Source of the DNA: Paraburkholderia domus
GTDB taxonomy: Bacteria; Pseudomonadota; Gammaproteobacteria; Burkholderiales; Burkholderiaceae
DNA length: 64,000 bases
Direction of reading: 5' to 3'
Assembly: GCF_905220705.1 (NCBI RefSeq)
Contig: NZ_CAJNAT010000028.1
Location: 1 to 64,000, forward strand
In this document: positions 61,781-64,000 of the stretch, piece by piece
How the letters are laid out: each line of letters begins with the position of its first letter
Position numbering within the stretch: the stretch's first letter is position 1
Translations under genes and position numbers: made by a program
The notes under the pieces: model-generated
Databases searched by the model: none
What the model was told of the DNA's origin: nothing
What the model saw: the letters and a program-made list of their open reading frames with translations, nothing else

Positions 61781-62953
61781 TTAATTCACGAACGCAATGC
61801 TGGTGGGTGACGAAATAGCAGCCGATTTACCGGTGTCCGATAGCAACCCGGACGTCGTGTCGATGTTGAACACACTTACCTTGCCGCTACGTTGATTGGC
61901 GACCAGCAACCACCTGCCTGTCCGATCGATTCCAAAGCCCCACGGTTTGTCGCCGCCCGACGCGATACGTTGAACAAAAGAGAGGTCTCCCGTATCGGGG
62001 CTGACGCGATAGACCACTAGCGAATTTTCTCCGCGATCTTCGACATAGACGAAGCGGCCGTCATGACTGAGTTCAATCTCAGCTCCGCTTTTCGCACCCT
62101 GGAAATTCTGGCTGGAAATGGGCAGCGTTTGCACCAGCGTCAAATACCCTTGCGCGGCGTCCCAACGCAGGACCATCACCTGGGCGCTTAATTCGGTCAA
62201 CAGATAGACGAACTTACCGCTCGAACCGAACTGAAGATGACGAGGACCGGTGCCCGCAGGCGCGACGAACTCATGAGAAGCGCCATCGATCTTTGACAAC
62301 GCATGCGTCGCCCGATCGAAATGGTAAATGAACACGCGATCCGCACCCAGGTCAGGGACAAGCGCGTACTGGCCGGATGGATCGATTGCAACGCTGTGTG
62401 CGTGCGCACTCGCCTGACGCTTGCCTGGCCCGGAGCCGGTCTCGGCAATCGTCGACACGAGCGGCCCCACGCTGCCGTCAGCATTGACTGCGACACTTGA
62501 TACGGACCCGCTGTTGTAATTCGCCCCGAGCAAGGTATTCGATGGCACGTCGAAGCGCAAAAACGTGGTTCCGTGGCCACCGGTGAACGTCGCGTTGATT
62601 TTACTGAGTGTGCCCGTTCCGCGATTCACGGCATAGGCGGTGATGCTGCCTTCCCTCGCGGCATCGTCATCGACACCATACAGGACAGGTAACTCGGGGT
62701 GCGCCGTGACCCACGTGGATTTCAACCCTTGGGCAACCGGACCTATCGTGGTCAGGTCGCCGGTTGACGTATCGAGGCGCAGCGCGTCGATCTGACTTTG
62801 CAGCGTGCCGACGTAGACGAAGTCCGCATGCGCAGATCCCGCCGATGCGGCGCCAGTCGTTGCGTCGGTCGTGCAGGCCGACAAGGCCAGTGTGGAAAGC
62901 GCCGCCATCGCGCCGAACAGCGCCATGGATTTTCTCTGGAACAACCGGGTCAT
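61781..62953 (-). CDS. Lactonase-family beta-propeller lipoprotein
   Basis: Protein of 390 residues. The N-terminus carries a lipoprotein signal with lipobox LSAC, so the mature protein is anchored in the membrane. The rest is a seven-bladed propeller of the 6-phosphogluconolactonase (YbhE/Pgl) type: AHAHSVAIDPSGQYALVPDLGADRVFIYH (given in outline), GTGPRHLQFGSSGKFVYLLTE and SHDGRFVYVEDRGENSLVVY. An exported location argues for hydrolysis of a sugar lactone outside the cytoplasm. Confidence 0.87.
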   Translation of the reverse strand: MTRLFQRKSMALFGAMAALSTLALSACTTDATTGAASAGSAHADFVYVGTLQSQIDALRLDTSTGDLTTIGPVAQGLKSTWVTAHPELPVLYGVDDDAAREGSITAYAVNRGTGTLSKINATFTGGHGTTFLRFDVPSNTLLGANYNSGSVSSVAVNADGSVGPLVSTIAETGSGPGKRQASAHAHSVAIDPSGQYALVPDLGADRVFIYHFDRATHALSKIDGASHEFVAPAGTGPRHLQFGSSGKFVYLLTELSAQVMVLRWDAAQGYLTLVQTLPISSQNFQGAKSGAEIELSHDGRFVYVEDRGENSLVVYRVSPDTGDLSFVQRIASGGDKPWGFGIDRTGRWLLVANQRSGKVSVFNIDTTSGLLSDTGKSAAISSPTSIAFVN

Positions 62954-63282
62954 ATTCGATTAATGTAGAGACACTTAGGATGTGAGAGGAATGGTTACCA
63001 CCTGCCCCTGAGGACTAACGGACCGCAAGCGCCGCAGTCGTCCATGATTCCGTTCCCGACTCGCCACTGAGTTTTCTCCATCAATAGGATCAGTAGTTTT
63101 TACGCCGTCAGGCGGAGACGTCCGGTTAAGCGTATTCAATTCGACTGCATGCGTCCCTGTACAAAATTCGGATTCACTGGCATTTTTTCGAAGCGCTCAA
63201 GTACATCTCCAGCTTGAACCCCGTATTCCGGAGCAACGTCATGCAGAACGGTAAACATGAGCCATTGAGTCATGCTCACTCA
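62954..63282. other. Intergenic, no gene recognised
   Basis: The gap between the lactonase start and the AraC stop contains CCGCC-TGA-CGGCG-like hairpin sequence near 63103-63114 but no supported frame. Confidence 0.4.
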
Positions 63283-64000
63283 CTACGATAGCACCCTGCG
63301 ATGCGACTGGTGTCGCGCAGCGACGCGAAAATGGCTCGGCGCCTCGCCCACTTCCCTTCGGAAGAAACGCGTAAAGTACGCCGCGTCGGCAAAGCCAAGC
63401 CAAAACGCAATCTGTTCGACCGACATATCGCCGAAAATAAGATGACGCTTCGCCTCCGCGATGATGCGGGCGTGAATCATCTTCGTCGGACTTTGTTCAG
63501 ACGCCGACGCGCATGCCGCGCGCAGTTGAACCAAAGAGACCGCCATCATCGACGCATAGTCTTGCAGCGGCAGATTCTCGCGGTAATGTTCGTCAATCAG
63601 CTTGCGGAACCGGTCTACCTGGCGAATATCGTTGCGGACTGCGGCTTCGCTGCTGGCCCGCTCCAGACGCGTTTCGCGGACCAGCATTAGCAGAAGGCTG
63701 GTAAGCAGGGCTTCTGTGCCTACAACATGGCCGACCGCTTCTGACTCGACTTCCTGCTTGAGGTGGTTGATCAGGTTATAAAACTCCAGCCCTGTCTCGG
63801 CAGAATAGGAAAGCGGAATCATGCGGGCTGACGACCAGAGCGAAATGAATTCGCGAAGCTTGGCGTTGATCTGCGTCAGATAGGCGACCTCGATGGTCAC
63901 GACCCAACGGTCGACATCGACTTCGTAGTCGAGACCATGAACGCACTCGGTTGGCAGCAACAACGCACACGGGCCTTCGAATGGCACGCTGCTACCTTCC
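63283..64000 (-). CDS. AraC-family transcriptional regulator, partial at the window edge
   Basis: The frame is open to the right edge, so the N-terminus is missing. At least 239 residues are present: the end of a cupin-type sensor domain (PFEGPCALLLPTECVHGLDY), a middle helical region, and the DNA-binding domain with LPLQDYASMMAVSLVQLRAA and SVEQIAFWLGFADAAYFTRF followed by GEAPSHFR. The arrangement resembles AraC regulators of aromatic acid genes such as PobR. It may control the neighbouring lactonase or genes beyond the window. Confidence 0.88.
   Translation of the reverse strand, partial: EGSSVPFEGPCALLLPTECVHGLDYEVDVDRWVVTIEVAYLTQINAKLREFISLWSSARMIPLSYSAETGLEFYNLINHLKQEVESEAVGHVVGTEALLTSLLLMLVRETRLERASSEAAVRNDIRQVDRFRKLIDEHYRENLPLQDYASMMAVSLVQLRAACASASEQSPTKMIHARIIAEAKRHLIFGDMSVEQIAFWLGFADAAYFTRFFRREVGEAPSHFRVAARHQSHRRVLS

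Overview
The window looks like chromosome or megaplasmid sequence of a Burkholderiaceae bacterium, most likely Paraburkholderia or a close relative. The signs are three porins of the Burkholderia trimeric type (mature start QSS/QSNVTLYG), DUF1488, DUF4148 and DUF1254 proteins, GC-rich coding with long antisense shadow frames, and many sugar and aromatic catabolic operons, each with its own regulator. The genus is an inference; no rRNA or housekeeping marker is present.

Positions 1-9000 are an accessory region. It holds a transposase-like tail at the left edge, a two-gene lanthipeptide locus (a Cys-rich precursor and a complete class II synthetase LanM), a cluster of inverted repeats, a DUF1488 gene, a Phd/RelE-type toxin-antitoxin pair with its operator, a frameshifted double helix-turn-helix gene and a broken ISNCY transposase. 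The lanthipeptide locus is the clearest candidate for something undescribed: every Cys of the core directly follows a Ser or Thr, a ten-residue unit is tandemly repeated, and no exporter or protease is nearby.

Positions 9233-19193 hold an AraC regulator divergent from an operon for CoA-dependent degradation of an unknown acid: saccharopine-dehydrogenase-like protein, acyl-CoA synthetase, enoyl-CoA hydratase, SDR, SCP-x-type thiolase and a small membrane protein, then a porin and a DUF1254 protein. A decayed DUF1214 fragment and a membrane protein follow.

Positions 21531-36000 form the second system. One leftward gene block encodes an intradiol (hydroxyquinol-type) dioxygenase, a TIM-barrel isomerase-like protein, two Gfo/Idh/MocA dehydrogenases, a ChvE-GguA-GguB sugar ABC importer, a Dabb-barrel protein and maleylacetate reductase. 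Mixing sugar or cyclitol enzymes with the lower hydroxyquinol pathway suggests that a cyclitol or aryl glycoside is imported and turned into a trihydroxybenzene that is then ring-cleaved. A LysR gene, a PhyH-type oxygenase, a LacI regulator and a porin flank it. A promoter-like block of about 55 bp upstream of the dioxygenase recurs upstream of the porin, suggesting co-regulation.

Positions 36400-40200 are again mobile and decayed: an IS110-type pseudogene, a truncated ISNCY transposase, an AraC gene and small proteins.

Positions 40438-54986 are a 13-gene leftward block for a pentose or pentitol: RbsB-like binding protein, ABC ATPase and permease, aldehyde dehydrogenase, xylulokinase, HAD phosphatase, RpiR regulator, RpiA, SDR, GlcD-like FAD oxidase, a 70-residue protein, an FAH-family 2-keto-3-deoxy-pentonate dehydratase and 2-ketoglutarate semialdehyde dehydrogenase. 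It joins a phosphorylative route to the lower half of the oxidative Weimberg route. A promoter with an overlapping palindrome lies upstream.

Positions 55500-64000 hold a possible transposase remnant, a third porin, a Tsx-like outer-membrane barrel, an MFS transporter, a chemoreceptor, a lipoprotein lactonase and an AraC regulator cut by the window edge.
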